Positions 17,041-25,871 of a stretch of DNA of 64,000 nucleotides are shown one piece after another. The position numbers were made by a program, and so were the translations under genes. Position 1 is the stretch's first letter, and each line of letters opens with the position of its first letter. Below the pieces are notes generated by a model that saw nothing but the letters and a program-made list of their open reading frames with translations, searched no databases and was not told where the DNA came from. This DNA is from UBA4427 sp046351135 (lineage in GTDB: Bacteria; Myxococcota_A; UBA9160; UBA4427): positions 434,001 to 498,000 of the forward strand of contig JAXLZA010000002.1 in NCBI GenBank assembly GCA_046351135.1. Reading direction: 5' to 3'.

Positions 17041-18141
17041 CTAGAGGCCGTAGAGGCGACGTGCGTTGCCGGTCAGGACGGCTTCGCGCTGTCGCTCGGA
17101 GAGCGCCGAGGTCTCCCGCAGCTCGTCCGTCGCGCCGGGGAAGACGCCGTCGCCATGGGGGTAGTCCGAGGCGAAGGTCACGCTCTCGGGATAGCTCTCG
17201 AGCATCGCGCCGAGCCCGGGCTCCACCTCCTCGACGCTGACGAAGCCCTGGCGGCGGAACTGGTCCGAGGGCTTCTCCTTCGGACGCTGCGGAAAGCCGA
17301 AGAGCTCGAGGTGCTCGTCGAGGCGATGGAGATGGGCGAGGGCCCAGACCGCGCCCGACTCGAGGAACGCGACGCGCAGGCGGGGATGGCGATCGAGCAC
17401 GCCGAAGGCGACGAGCTCCGTCAGCCCCATCATCTGCTCCATCGGGAAGTGGACCGCGTGCATGGCGGAGTAGTCGTCGGCGAAGCGGTGGCGCAGCTCG
17501 GCGCAGGGGACGAGGCCGTTCAGGCCGGGATGGAGCGCGAGGGGCCGGTCGGCCTCCTCGAGGTACGACCAGAGGGGCTCGTAGCTCGCGTCGTGGAGGG
17601 CCGGCGTCCCCGGGATCCGCTCGGGCCGCCGCCAGACGCCGCGGAACCCGAGGGTCTCGAGGCAGCGCTTCGCCTCGGCGAACGCCGCGTCGGCGCTCGT
17701 CTGCGGCAGCACGCCGACGCCGAAGAGCCGCTTCGGCGCGTGGCGACAGTAGTCGGCGAGCCAGTCGTTGATCGCGCGGCACAGGGCGATCTGCGCCTCG
17801 GCGTCCGCGACCTGCTGGATCATCAGCCCGTAGGTCGGGAAGATCACGGCCTGCGCGATCTGGTCGAGGTCCATGTCCGCGAGGCGCCCGGCGGGATCGA
17901 AGGCACCGGACCGCGCCTCGCCCGCGCCGCTGCGCTCGCCGTGCTGGCGGGGCGCCGCGAGGCTCTCGGGCTTCGCCTGCAGCGTGAAGCTCGTGGTCTC
18001 GCCGCTGCGGAAGTGGAACCGGTCGCCTTCGCGCACCGCACGCGGTGCGAGGTCCCGATGGCGCGCGGGCAGTCGCTCGCTGAAGACGGAGTCCGGCTCG
18101 ACGACGTGGCCGTCGGCATCGATGATCGCGGAAGCCTGCAT
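17041..18141 (-). CDS. Amidohydrolase-2 family metal-dependent hydrolase
   Basis: This 366-residue TIM-barrel protein has the N-terminal DADGHVVEP (DxH), a central LALHPGLNG and the C-terminal ASDYPHGDG, matching the ACMSD-like metal site. It ends with the family's NARRLYGL. It is a hydrolase or decarboxylase of unknown substrate. It is transcribed away from the MarR regulator, with 185 nt between the starts. That gap carries a heptanucleotide repeat and presumably both promoters, so MarR control is likely. Confidence 0.88.
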   Translation of the reverse strand: MQASAIIDADGHVVEPDSVFSERLPARHRDLAPRAVREGDRFHFRSGETTSFTLQAKPESLAAPRQHGERSGAGEARSGAFDPAGRLADMDLDQIAQAVIFPTYGLMIQQVADAEAQIALCRAINDWLADYCRHAPKRLFGVGVLPQTSADAAFAEAKRCLETLGFRGVWRRPERIPGTPALHDASYEPLWSYLEEADRPLALHPGLNGLVPCAELRHRFADDYSAMHAVHFPMEQMMGLTELVAFGVLDRHPRLRVAFLESGAVWALAHLHRLDEHLELFGFPQRPKEKPSDQFRRQGFVSVEEVEPGLGAMLESYPESVTFASDYPHGDGVFPGATDELRETSALSERQREAVLTGNARRLYGL

Positions 18142-18203
18142 GCGGGGGGCGCTCCGATTGCTTCCTGGTAAGATACATTCCGGTCGGGCCCGGTCGAGGC
18201 CCC

Positions 18204-18259
18204 ATGGCCGGTGGCCGGTGGCCGGTGGCCGGTGGCCGATGGCCGACGGCCGACGGCTC
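18204..18259. repeat. Heptanucleotide tandem repeat (8 units of RYGGCCG)
   Basis: Eight 7-nt units run head to tail: atggccg, four gtggccg, atggccg, acggccg and a degenerate acggctc. They lie between the divergent amidohydrolase and MarR genes. The first unit begins with an ATG in frame with MarR, so a change in copy number would shift that frame or alter promoter spacing. Confidence 0.85.
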
Positions 18260-18326
18260 AGCGCCCATGGCCCGGGACCGAAGGCTCTCGGAGACCGAGG
18301 GCTCGCGGAGAGAGGGGGAGGGTCGG

Positions 18327-18896
18327 ATGTCGACGCGGTCGGCGGTGAAGCCCGCGCGCAAGCTCGCCGAGGCCCCGGTCTCCGCGACCGCCCAGCGCAT
18401 CGTGCGCGCGGCGGCCGCCGTCGAGGACGATGCGGCGCCGGCCCGCCCGAACGATCTCTTCACGAAGCTCGCCCGCACGGGCCTGCTCCTCGACGCACTG
18501 CAGCGCGAATGTCTCGAGCCCCACGGGCTCGCCTTCGCGGAGTACTCGGTCCTGCGGATCCTGCAGGGGGAGCCGCGGCGGCGGCTCTCGCCTTCGCGGC
18601 TCGCCGAGCGCATCGTCCGGACGACGGGCGCCGTGACCAAGCTCGTCGATCGCCTCGCGGGGGCAGGGCTCGTCGAGCGCCGCCCCGACGACAGCGATGG
18701 CCGCGCGGTGCAGGTCCAGCTGACGGCGGCCGGGGCGCGCCTCGCGACCAGCGCGAGCCGCGCCTACACGGCGGCCCGGGAGCGGGTGCTCGAGAGGCTT
18801 TCGGAGAGCGAGGTTCGTGCGACCATGGCGAGCCTGGATCGCTTGATCGAATTGTTGGAGAACGACGTCGCGGGCGTCGAACGGAGGTCGCGATGA
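18327..18896 (+). CDS. MarR-family transcriptional regulator
   Basis: This 189-residue winged-helix regulator shows the recognition-helix region SPSRLAERIVRTTGAVTKLVDRL and the wing DDSDGRAVQVQLTAAG. An N-terminal extension of about 45 residues is Ala/Arg-rich. The chosen ATG has a GGGGGAGGG site. An alternative ATG at 18204 would add 41 residues encoded by the heptanucleotide repeat. It overlaps the next gene by 4 nt (ATGA). It probably represses the divergent amidohydrolase and its own operon in response to an aromatic or acidic ligand. Confidence 0.88.
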   Translation: MSTRSAVKPARKLAEAPVSATAQRIVRAAAAVEDDAAPARPNDLFTKLARTGLLLDALQRECLEPHGLAFAEYSVLRILQGEPRRRLSPSRLAERIVRTTGAVTKLVDRLAGAGLVERRPDDSDGRAVQVQLTAAGARLATSASRAYTAARERVLERLSESEVRATMASLDRLIELLENDVAGVERRSR

Positions 18897-20644
18897 GCGA
18901 GCTGGATCTCTTGATTCGTGGGGCCGAGGTGATCGACGGGACGGGGCGGCCGGCGGTGCGCGCGGACGTCGGCGTGCGCGGGGGGCGCGTCGAGTTCGTG
19001 CGTGAGGGCGGTGCAGGAGGCGGGAAGAGCGACGCGGCGCGCGAGGTCCTCGACGCCGACGGGCTCGTCGTCTCGCCGGGCTTCATCGACCCGCATACCC
19101 ACTACGACGCCCAGCTGCTCTGGGACGGCAGCGCCTCGCCCTCGAACCTCCATGGCGTGACGACCGTGATCGGCGGCAACTGCGGCTTCACGATCGCGCC
19201 GATCGGCGCGCAGGACGGCGACTACATCCGTCGCATGATGGCCGTCGTCGAGGGCATGCCGCTCGAGGCCCTGGAGAAGGGCCTCGACTGGGCGTGGCGC
19301 GGCTTCGGCGACTGGCTCGATCGCTTCGAAGGCAACATGGCGGTGAACGCCGGCTTCCTCGTCGGCCACTGCGCCCTGCGCCGCACCGTGATGGGCGAGC
19401 GCTCCGTCGGCCACGCGGCGAGTCCCGCCGAGGTCGAGCAGATGAAGACGCTGCTGCGCGCCTCGCTCTCTGCGGGCGGTCTCGGCCTCTCGACGACGCG
19501 CTCCTTCACCCACAGCGACGGCAACGGCCAGCCCGTCCCCTCCCGCTTCGCGTCGGAGGAGGAGCTCCTCGATCTCTGCCGCGTCGCCGGCTCCTTCGAG
19601 GGAACGGCCCTCGAGTTCATCACCGACGGCTGTCTGCGCGGCTTCAACGACGACGAGATGGACCTGATGGCCCGCATGTCGCTGACCGCCGATCGGCCCG
19701 TCAACTGGAACGTCTTCACGATCGACTCGAAGGAGAAGGATCGCTACGCGAACCAGCTGCTCGCCTCGACGCGCGCCGCCGAGAAGGGAGCGCGGGTCGT
19801 CGCGCTGACGATGCCGACCCTCGTCGGCATGACGATGAGCTTCCTGACCTACTCGCCGATCCACCAGCTCCCGGGCTGGAAGGCGATCCTCGCGCTGCCG
19901 CTGCCCGAGCGCATGGCCGAGCTCCGCAAGCCGGAGGTCCGCGCGAAGATGCTCGCGGGCTCGAAGTCGCCGGAGGCCGGTGTCTTCGCCCGGGTCGCCG
20001 ACTTCGCGAACTTCAAGATCGGACAGACCTTCTCGAGCGCGAATCGCGGGCTCACGGGCCGCTTCGTGAAGGACATCGCGAAGGAGCGCGGGAAGGCCGA
20101 TTTCGACACCCTCGTCGACATCGTGCTGGCCGACGAGCTGCGCACCGTCCTCTGGCCGGCGCCGCCGGACGGAGACGAGGAGAGCTGGAAGATGCGCAAG
20201 GCGGCCTGGGAGAGCCCGCACTGCCTGCTCGGCGGGTCCGACGCGGGGGCGCATCTCGACCGCATGTGCGGCGCGCCGTACACGACGGACTTCATCGCGG
20301 ACTGCCTGCGCGGCAAGAAGCTCTGGCCCGTCGAGAAGGCGATCCAGGCCTTGTCCGACGCACCGGCGCGGCTCTTCGGCCTGCGCGATCGCGGCCGAGT
20401 CGCGGCCGGGATGCACGCCGATCTCGTGGTCTTCGATCCGAAGACCGTAGGCTCGAGCGAGATCCACGAGCGCTCGGATCTGCCGGGCGGGACCTCGCGG
20501 CTCTACGCGGAGTCGACGGGCGTCGTCCGCGTCTACGTGTCGGGCCAGGCGATCGTGCGCGACGGCAAGGCGACGGATGCGCGGCCGGGGCGGATCGTGC
20601 GCTCGGGGCGGGATACCGAGACGGTGACCCTGGCGCGGCGTTAG
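18893..20644 (+). CDS. D-aminoacylase/amidohydrolase-3 family protein
   Basis: This 583-residue amidohydrolase belongs to the N-acyl-D-amino-acid deacylase group. It has SPGFIDPHTHYDAQ (HxH metal site), the characteristic Cys in GGNCGFTIAP, GHCALR, and the late GGSDAGAHLD aspartate. A small beta-domain is formed by the first 60 and last 90 residues (LRDRGRVAAGMHADLVVFDP). It hydrolyses an amide or related bond on a cyclic or acylated substrate. It is translationally coupled to MarR. Confidence 0.9.
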   Translation: MSELDLLIRGAEVIDGTGRPAVRADVGVRGGRVEFVREGGAGGGKSDAAREVLDADGLVVSPGFIDPHTHYDAQLLWDGSASPSNLHGVTTVIGGNCGFTIAPIGAQDGDYIRRMMAVVEGMPLEALEKGLDWAWRGFGDWLDRFEGNMAVNAGFLVGHCALRRTVMGERSVGHAASPAEVEQMKTLLRASLSAGGLGLSTTRSFTHSDGNGQPVPSRFASEEELLDLCRVAGSFEGTALEFITDGCLRGFNDDEMDLMARMSLTADRPVNWNVFTIDSKEKDRYANQLLASTRAAEKGARVVALTMPTLVGMTMSFLTYSPIHQLPGWKAILALPLPERMAELRKPEVRAKMLAGSKSPEAGVFARVADFANFKIGQTFSSANRGLTGRFVKDIAKERGKADFDTLVDIVLADELRTVLWPAPPDGDEESWKMRKAAWESPHCLLGGSDAGAHLDRMCGAPYTTDFIADCLRGKKLWPVEKAIQALSDAPARLFGLRDRGRVAAGMHADLVVFDPKTVGSSEIHERSDLPGGTSRLYAESTGVVRVYVSGQAIVRDGKATDARPGRIVRSGRDTETVTLARR

Positions 20645-20691
20645 GCGCGGCCCGGGGCCGGACTTCGACCGGACGGCGGAGGAGAAGAGCG

Positions 20692-21090
20692 ATGGGTCGA
20701 GCGGTCATCATGCACATCGACGACGCGCCCTGGGTCCGCGGCGGGAAGCGCGGCGAGGGCGATCATCCCGACGGCGGAGGCCAGCTCGTCGGCGACCTCG
20801 TGAAGGGGCCCTGGGTCCACGTCAACTGGCTGCCCGGCGGCAAGGTCGCGCCGCCCCATAGCCACGACTTCGACCAGGTCATGTACGTCGTCGAGGGCGG
20901 CTTCTCGATGGGCAAGCGGCAATGCGGCCCGGGGACCGTCGTCTACATCGAGGCCGGAACCCAGTACGGCTTCAAGGTCTGGGACGAGGGCGTCCGCTTC
21001 CTCAACATCCGCCAGGGCCTCGCGAGCTACACGGAAGCTGGGAAGCAGACGAACAACCCCTACGCCGAGGCGCTCGCCGAGCAGGCCTGA
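20692..21090 (+). CDS. Cupin-domain protein
   Basis: This 132-residue single-domain cupin has metal-binding motif 1, PPHSHDFDQVMYVVEGG (HxH and Glu), and motif 2 around GPGTVVYIEAGTQYGF, where the last His is replaced by Tyr-Gly. It may be a small dioxygenase, isomerase or ligand-binding accessory. It follows the D-aminoacylase-type gene by 47 nt with GGAGGAG upstream of the ATG, so it probably belongs to the MarR operon. Confidence 0.84.
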   Translation: MGRAVIMHIDDAPWVRGGKRGEGDHPDGGGQLVGDLVKGPWVHVNWLPGGKVAPPHSHDFDQVMYVVEGGFSMGKRQCGPGTVVYIEAGTQYGFKVWDEGVRFLNIRQGLASYTEAGKQTNNPYAEALAEQA

Positions 21091-21135
21091 GGGCCGGCCT
21101 CGGTGTGAAGCCCGGACCGGATCGCGCGCGCGGCC

Positions 21136-21999
21136 TCAGGCCACGCCGAAGAGCCGGCGCGCGTTGCCGGCGAGGATCGCGCGCTTCGCGTCGTCGGAGA
21201 GCTTCGACTCGAGGATCTGCGGCAGCAGGTGGCTGATGCGCCGCCCGACGGGATGGGAGTAGAGGTCCGTCCCGAAGACGACGCGCTCGGCGCCGAACTG
21301 GCGCGCGAAGTCCTCGATGAAGTCGAAGTTGTAGGACAGGCTCGTGTCGAAGTGGAGGTTCGGTGCGACCTCCGCGATGAAGAAGCACTCGCGGGTCGCC
21401 TCGTACGAGCCGAACGCGTCGAGGGCGAGGATCGGCGTGTCCGGGACCGAGCGCGCCACGACGGCGAGCTTCCAGAGCGCCTCCTCCGGCGTCTCGTTCA
21501 TGGCATGGATCACCGGCAGCAGCCCGAGCTCCGCCATCTTCGCCACGTACGCGAGGATGAAGCGGCTGTCGAGCGACACGCCCTGGAAGCGGGTGTGGAA
21601 GCTGATGCCGGCGAGGCGCAGCTCGCGCTTGCAGCGCTCGAGCTCGGCGAAACACGCGTCGCCGTAGGCGGGCTCGACGATGCCGACCGCCGCGGGGAAG
21701 CGCGCAGGCAGGCGGTCGCGGTAGCGCGCGATCAGGTCGTTCTCGGCCATCGTGTCGGGGAGCCCGCGCGGGCGCAGGTAGCCGTGGCCCGGGATGACGA
21801 CGGCCTGATCGACGCCGGCTCCGTCCATGATCGCGAGGCGGCTCTCGAGCTCGACGTCGGCGGGCGACGGCTTCGCGGCGGAGGCCTTCGGTCCTCCGCT
21901 CTTCGCCGAGTCGATCTCGCCGCCGAGGGCGAGGAACGCGCTGCCGACGTGGTGGTGGACGTCGAGGACCGGGAATCGGCTCGTCTTCGGGCTCGTCAT
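21136..21999 (-). CDS. Amidohydrolase-2 family metal-dependent hydrolase (short)
   Basis: This 287-residue member of the ACMSD-like group has the N-terminal VLDVHHHVGS, a central PVIHAMNET and the late FGTDLYSHP, all at metal-site positions. It is shorter than its three relatives in the window. The ATG at 21999 has AGGAGA upstream. An upstream in-frame extension would encode a low-complexity DEPDEPDEP stretch from a 9-nt repeat and is rejected as coding. Confidence 0.86.
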   Translation of the reverse strand: MTSPKTSRFPVLDVHHHVGSAFLALGGEIDSAKSGGPKASAAKPSPADVELESRLAIMDGAGVDQAVVIPGHGYLRPRGLPDTMAENDLIARYRDRLPARFPAAVGIVEPAYGDACFAELERCKRELRLAGISFHTRFQGVSLDSRFILAYVAKMAELGLLPVIHAMNETPEEALWKLAVVARSVPDTPILALDAFGSYEATRECFFIAEVAPNLHFDTSLSYNFDFIEDFARQFGAERVVFGTDLYSHPVGRRISHLLPQILESKLSDDAKRAILAGNARRLFGVA

Positions 22000-22040
22000 G
22001 GCTTCTCCTGGGACGTCCTGATCGAGGGCGCGCGGTGCAT

Positions 22041-22079
22041 CCGGCTCATCCGGCTCATCCGGCTCGTTCGGCTCGTTCG
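22041..22079. repeat. Degenerate 9-nt tandem repeat (ccggctcat / cggctcgtt)
   Basis: About four 9-nt units lie between the amidohydrolase start and the stop of the PEP-CTERM-like gene. They run into the last codons of that gene (ERAERAG). The repeat may have extended the protein's tail beyond the sorting signal. Confidence 0.6.
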
Positions 22080-23446
22080 AGTCGGCCGGATCGAGCGGTT
22101 GGGCCGGGTCGACTGGCACGGCCCGCGCGAGCCGCTCGAGCCGACCAGGCGGCGAGCAGGGCAGTGCCGGCGGCCAGACCCGGGGCGACCGCCGGGTCCG
22201 GGACGATGATCCGCATGCGGAGCTCCGTCACGCGGAAGAAGGCGTTCGCGCTCTTCGGGTCGTGGGCGATGCCGCCGCCCAGCAGGACGACGTTGCGCAG
22301 GAATCCGGAGGAAGCCACGTCGCCGCCCATGCGCGTGAAGAACATGCCCTGCGCGAAGCTGCGCGGCTGGACGTTCGGGGCGAAGGGCGTGCCGAGGGCG
22401 GTCGTGGCGTCGAGGAAGGGGAAGAAGTCCGAGCCCGAGAGCGTCCCCGTCGTCATTCGGAATCCGATGATCTTCTCCGGCGGTGCGGGGACGGGATCGG
22501 TCCCGCAGGCGTTGCCCGGGCCGGTGATCGGAACGAAGGGGCCGCGGAAGCCCGGCAGGCCCATGAACGTCCTGCCCGGTCCGACCGTCCCGACTCCGTT
22601 CGTGCAGCCCGCGGTCGCGGTCACCGCCCCCCGCGCATTCAGGCGCGCGAAGATCCGCGGTCCGTTCTGCTCCGCGAGGCTCTGCAGGACGAAGTTCGCG
22701 CCGCCCGCCGGCTCGTCGAACATGCCCGTCCGCCACGCGCGCTCGACGACCGCAAAGGCCATCGGCGTCGCGGGGGGCTCCAGCACGCGCCAGATCGTCG
22801 AACGCTGATTGCGCAGCAGGCGCAGGGTTCCGCCGAAGTGCGAATGGGACTCGTTCTGGATCGAGAGCCGGATGCCGCGACGGCCGGGGCCGGCGGCGGT
22901 GTAGCGGGTGCAGCTCCAGTTGCCGACGGGCGCCATCGCCGTGCCGGGCAACGGGACGAGCGGAGACGGGGAGAGCGGCGGGCAGAAGCTGATCGCCGTG
23001 CCCATGCCCGTCGCATTGCAGCCGGGGCCCGGACAGAAGGCGAGGGCGCCGCCTCCGTTCATGAACGTCGCCGCGGGCTGGACCGATTGATGGGTCTTCG
23101 TCGACTGCGCGATGCCCGGGAAGTCGGGAAAGTCGCGAAACAGCCCACCCTGGAAGTTAAGGCGATTCGGCCCGAGGGTGAGCTTCCGGCCGACGGCCGT
23201 CTGCCCGGCCGTCCCCGTGGCGGCGATCGTGCGCACGCCGGCGGTCGGCGGATGGGGCCCGAACTTCTTGCCGAAGGCGCCGGGGCCCGCGTCGAAGAAG
23301 CTCGGTTGCGCGACGTCCGGATACAGGACGCCCAGGCTCCCGACCATCGTGCGGGTCACCGCCGCTGCGGGGCCGACCGCTCCGAGCAGGCACAGCGACG
23401 CGAGCGTGCTCGCGGCGCGGCGCGGTGTCCGGAGGCGGGGCTTCAC
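22055..23446 (-). CDS. PEP-CTERM-like secreted protein (variant VPDP sorting signal)
   Basis: This 463-residue exported protein starts with GTG in a 4-nt overlap with the amidohydrolase stop. The N-terminal signal peptide runs to about residue 27 (LGAVGPAAA). The body repeats motifs of its relative at 28431-29747: GSLGV, PPTAGV, CPGPGC, GTAISFCPPL, NGVGTVG, TTGTLSGSDFFPF and FFTRMGGD. The C terminus has VPDP, a hydrophobic stretch and Arg residues, as in exosortase targets. It carries about 25 extra residues after that, which is unusual. No catalytic domain is recognised. Confidence 0.8.
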   Translation of the reverse strand: MKPRLRTPRRAASTLASLCLLGAVGPAAAVTRTMVGSLGVLYPDVAQPSFFDAGPGAFGKKFGPHPPTAGVRTIAATGTAGQTAVGRKLTLGPNRLNFQGGLFRDFPDFPGIAQSTKTHQSVQPAATFMNGGGALAFCPGPGCNATGMGTAISFCPPLSPSPLVPLPGTAMAPVGNWSCTRYTAAGPGRRGIRLSIQNESHSHFGGTLRLLRNQRSTIWRVLEPPATPMAFAVVERAWRTGMFDEPAGGANFVLQSLAEQNGPRIFARLNARGAVTATAGCTNGVGTVGPGRTFMGLPGFRGPFVPITGPGNACGTDPVPAPPEKIIGFRMTTGTLSGSDFFPFLDATTALGTPFAPNVQPRSFAQGMFFTRMGGDVASSGFLRNVVLLGGGIAHDPKSANAFFRVTELRMRIIVPDPAVAPGLAAGTALLAAWSARAARAGRASRPGPTARSGRLERAERAG

Positions 23447-24894
23447 TTCGGCTCGGCCAGCCACTTCGCGACGTCCGCTTCGATCGCGGTCCCCTCGAAG
23501 AAGCGGGGATTCGTGTCGGTGTAGAAGCGGGCGGCGTTGTCGAAGGTGAAGGCGCGGAACTGAGCCGCGTCGAGGCGCTCCTCCTCGACGAGCTCGAAGG
23601 CCTCGTGGAGGACCTCGCGCATGTCGGGGACGTCCCAGTGGCCGACGTCGGAGCCGAAGATCGCGCGCAGCGGCTGGCCGCCCGGGATCGAGGCCGAGTC
23701 GAAGGCGTGGTGGACGAGCGGATCGTCGGCCTCGCAGCCGAAGAAGAAGTTCGGCACGAAGCGCTTCGGCAGGTCGGCCTCCGACTCGAGGCCGCAGGCG
23801 GCGAACTCGTCGACGGTCGGGGCGCTGCGATCGTTCGCGCCGAAGCCGAGCTCCTGGATGTCCGGCCCCGAGGACGCCATCGCGGCGAGCCGGCGGCCGT
23901 GGCGCTCGAAGAGCTCGGCGAAGAGACGGCGGTCGAAGTTCGCGGGGTTGTAGTGCTCGATCGCGGTCGGGTTGCGCTTCTCGTAGTGGCCGACGAGGTC
24001 GTGGAGCAGGCGGACGGCCCAGGACGCGCCCCCCTCGAGCAGCGCGAGGCGCAGCCGCGGGAAGCGCTTCGTCACGCCGCCGAAGAAGAGCGAGCGGCAG
24101 AGCGTCTCGGCGGGCTGCGCGAAGAAGCCGACGTGGTTGAACATGTAGCTCGAGGGGGAGCGGTGGCCGTCCCAGCCGTTCGCACCGGAGTGGGCCGCGG
24201 GCGAGATGCCGAGGTCGAGGCAGCGCTGCCAGAAGGGATCGTAGTCGTAGAACGAGTCGAGGCCGAAGCTGTCGACCCAGGTCGCCTCGAGCGGGACGTC
24301 GCCGGGGTGGTTCGCGAAGGCGGGGATCGGTCGGCGGACGTAGCTCGCGATCAGCACGGCCTTGAAGCCGAGGGTCTGGACCGCGTACTCGAGCTCGCCG
24401 ATCGCCTCCTCGGGCGTCGTCATCGGGACGACGGCGACGGGGCACAATCGGCGCTCGGTGCCGGCGAAGACGTCGGCATTGAACTGGTTGAGCGCGCGGG
24501 CGCAGGCGCGTCGCAGGCTCGCGTCGGGGATGTCGAGGATCGGGAGGCCGAGCGACGTGTAGACGACGCTGAAGTCGAGACCGAGCTCGTCCATCCGCTC
24601 GGCCATCAGCGAAGGCATCGTCGCGGTCGCGAAGTCGAGGGTGTTGCGCGCGGGCACGGCCCACCACGACGGCCGGATCGCGCGACGCGCGAGGCGCTCC
24701 GCCGGCGAGAGCGCGCCCCACATGCCCGAGCCCGGATCGAAGAGCCGGCCGAAGAAGCGGTTCAGGTCGTCGGCGACGCCCGCCTTCTGGAAGTAGGGGA
24801 TGAGCGCCGGCAGATACTCGACCGTATGGCCGTCGGCGTCGAGGATGGGATGGTCGAGTCGGGCTCGAATCGCGCGGGCGGTCGAGGTCGTCAT
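23443..24894 (-). CDS. Amidohydrolase-2 family metal-dependent hydrolase (long)
   Basis: This 483-residue member of the family has the N-terminal LDADGHTVEY, a central PAAHSGANG and the late FGSDVGHWDVPD, with a C-terminal DNAARFYTDTNPRFFEGT. It is about 100 residues longer than the other amidohydrolases here and contains a larger insert around residues 250-330. It is translationally coupled by GTGA to a secreted PEP-CTERM-like protein, an odd pairing for a cytosolic enzyme. The start has an AGGAGCG site. Confidence 0.87.
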   Translation of the reverse strand: MTTSTARAIRARLDHPILDADGHTVEYLPALIPYFQKAGVADDLNRFFGRLFDPGSGMWGALSPAERLARRAIRPSWWAVPARNTLDFATATMPSLMAERMDELGLDFSVVYTSLGLPILDIPDASLRRACARALNQFNADVFAGTERRLCPVAVVPMTTPEEAIGELEYAVQTLGFKAVLIASYVRRPIPAFANHPGDVPLEATWVDSFGLDSFYDYDPFWQRCLDLGISPAAHSGANGWDGHRSPSSYMFNHVGFFAQPAETLCRSLFFGGVTKRFPRLRLALLEGGASWAVRLLHDLVGHYEKRNPTAIEHYNPANFDRRLFAELFERHGRRLAAMASSGPDIQELGFGANDRSAPTVDEFAACGLESEADLPKRFVPNFFFGCEADDPLVHHAFDSASIPGGQPLRAIFGSDVGHWDVPDMREVLHEAFELVEEERLDAAQFRAFTFDNAARFYTDTNPRFFEGTAIEADVAKWLAEPK

Positions 24895-25006
24895 GGGCGC
24901 TCCTGGTCGAGGTCGACCCGCGGACCGGGTCGGCGGACGGCGGGCTTCGATCTATCGTAACGCAGGCTCTTCCATCCGTTTTCCCCATTCGAGGAGGCTC
25001 TTCAGC

Positions 25007-25789
25007 ATGCTGCTCGCAGGTCGTACCGCCATCGTCTCCGGCATCGGACCCGGGATGGGTCGCGACATCTCCCTTCGCCTCGCCCGGGAGGGCGCCGACA
25101 TCGTGATGGGCGCCCGCAGTCGCGGCAGCCTCGAGTCCGTCGCCAAGGAGGTCGAGGCCCTCGGCCGCCGCGCCGTCTGGCTCGAGACGGACCTGACCGA
25201 CAAGGACGCGGGCAAGCGCCTCGCCGCGAAGGCGGTCGACGCGTTCGGCAAGATCGACATCCTCGTCAACAACGCTTTCCACACCGGCACGATGACGCCC
25301 TTCGAATCCGACGATCTCGAGACCGGTTGGCGCGACACCCACGAGGTCAACCTCTGGGGCACGCTGCGCATGACGCAGGCGGTGCTCCCGATCATGAAGC
25401 AGCAGAAGAGCGGCTCGATCGTCATGATCAACACGATGACGATCCGCGTCGTGAACCCGGGCTTCTCGTCCTATGCGAGCTCGAAGGGCGCGCTCGAGGC
25501 GGCGACGCGGGGCATCGCGCGGGAGGTGGGGCAGTACGGGATCCGCGTGAACTCGGTCATGCCGGGCTTCATCTGGGGGCCTTCGGTCAAGGGCTATTTC
25601 GAGGCGCGGGCGAAGAAGGAAGGCCGGACCTACGAGGAGATCCTCGCGGAGGCGACGCGCGTGATCCCGCTCGGGCGGATCCCGGACTCCCACGAGATCT
25701 CGGGCGCCGTGGTCTTCTTCGCGTCGGATCTCGCGTCGTGCATCACGGGGCAATCCCTCGACGTGAACGGCGGCCAGGTGATGTGCTGA
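25007..25789 (+). CDS. Short-chain dehydrogenase/reductase
   Basis: This 260-residue classical SDR has the cofactor loop SGIGPGMGR, the D-x-x-D segment TDLTDKD, the structural NNAF, and the catalytic YASSK. The usual catalytic Ser lies in a region reading INTMTIRV, so it may be replaced by Thr. The C-terminal SLDVNGGQ is typical. The ATG has GAGGAGG 10 nt upstream. It is alone between two minus-strand genes and reduces or oxidises an unknown hydroxy or keto compound. Confidence 0.91.
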   Translation: MLLAGRTAIVSGIGPGMGRDISLRLAREGADIVMGARSRGSLESVAKEVEALGRRAVWLETDLTDKDAGKRLAAKAVDAFGKIDILVNNAFHTGTMTPFESDDLETGWRDTHEVNLWGTLRMTQAVLPIMKQQKSGSIVMINTMTIRVVNPGFSSYASSKGALEAATRGIAREVGQYGIRVNSVMPGFIWGPSVKGYFEARAKKEGRTYEEILAEATRVIPLGRIPDSHEISGAVVFFASDLASCITGQSLDVNGGQVMC

Positions 25790-25871
25790 ACGCGTCTCGC
25801 GCCGCCGGCGGCGATGGATCGCCGCGGCGGCGCGGGCCGCGACCGCGTCGGAGCCGGAGCCGGAGCCGGGC

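Noticed and set aside
16220..18640. Fusion of the nitroreductase with an 806-codon upstream extension
   Set aside because: The extension is the wrong frame of the amidohydrolase and MarR genes; the nitroreductase has its own start at 16927.
22000..22119. N-terminal extension DEPDEPDEP of the amidohydrolase at 21136
   Set aside because: It is read from a 9-nt repeat; the internal ATG at 21999 has AGGAGA and matches the usual family start.
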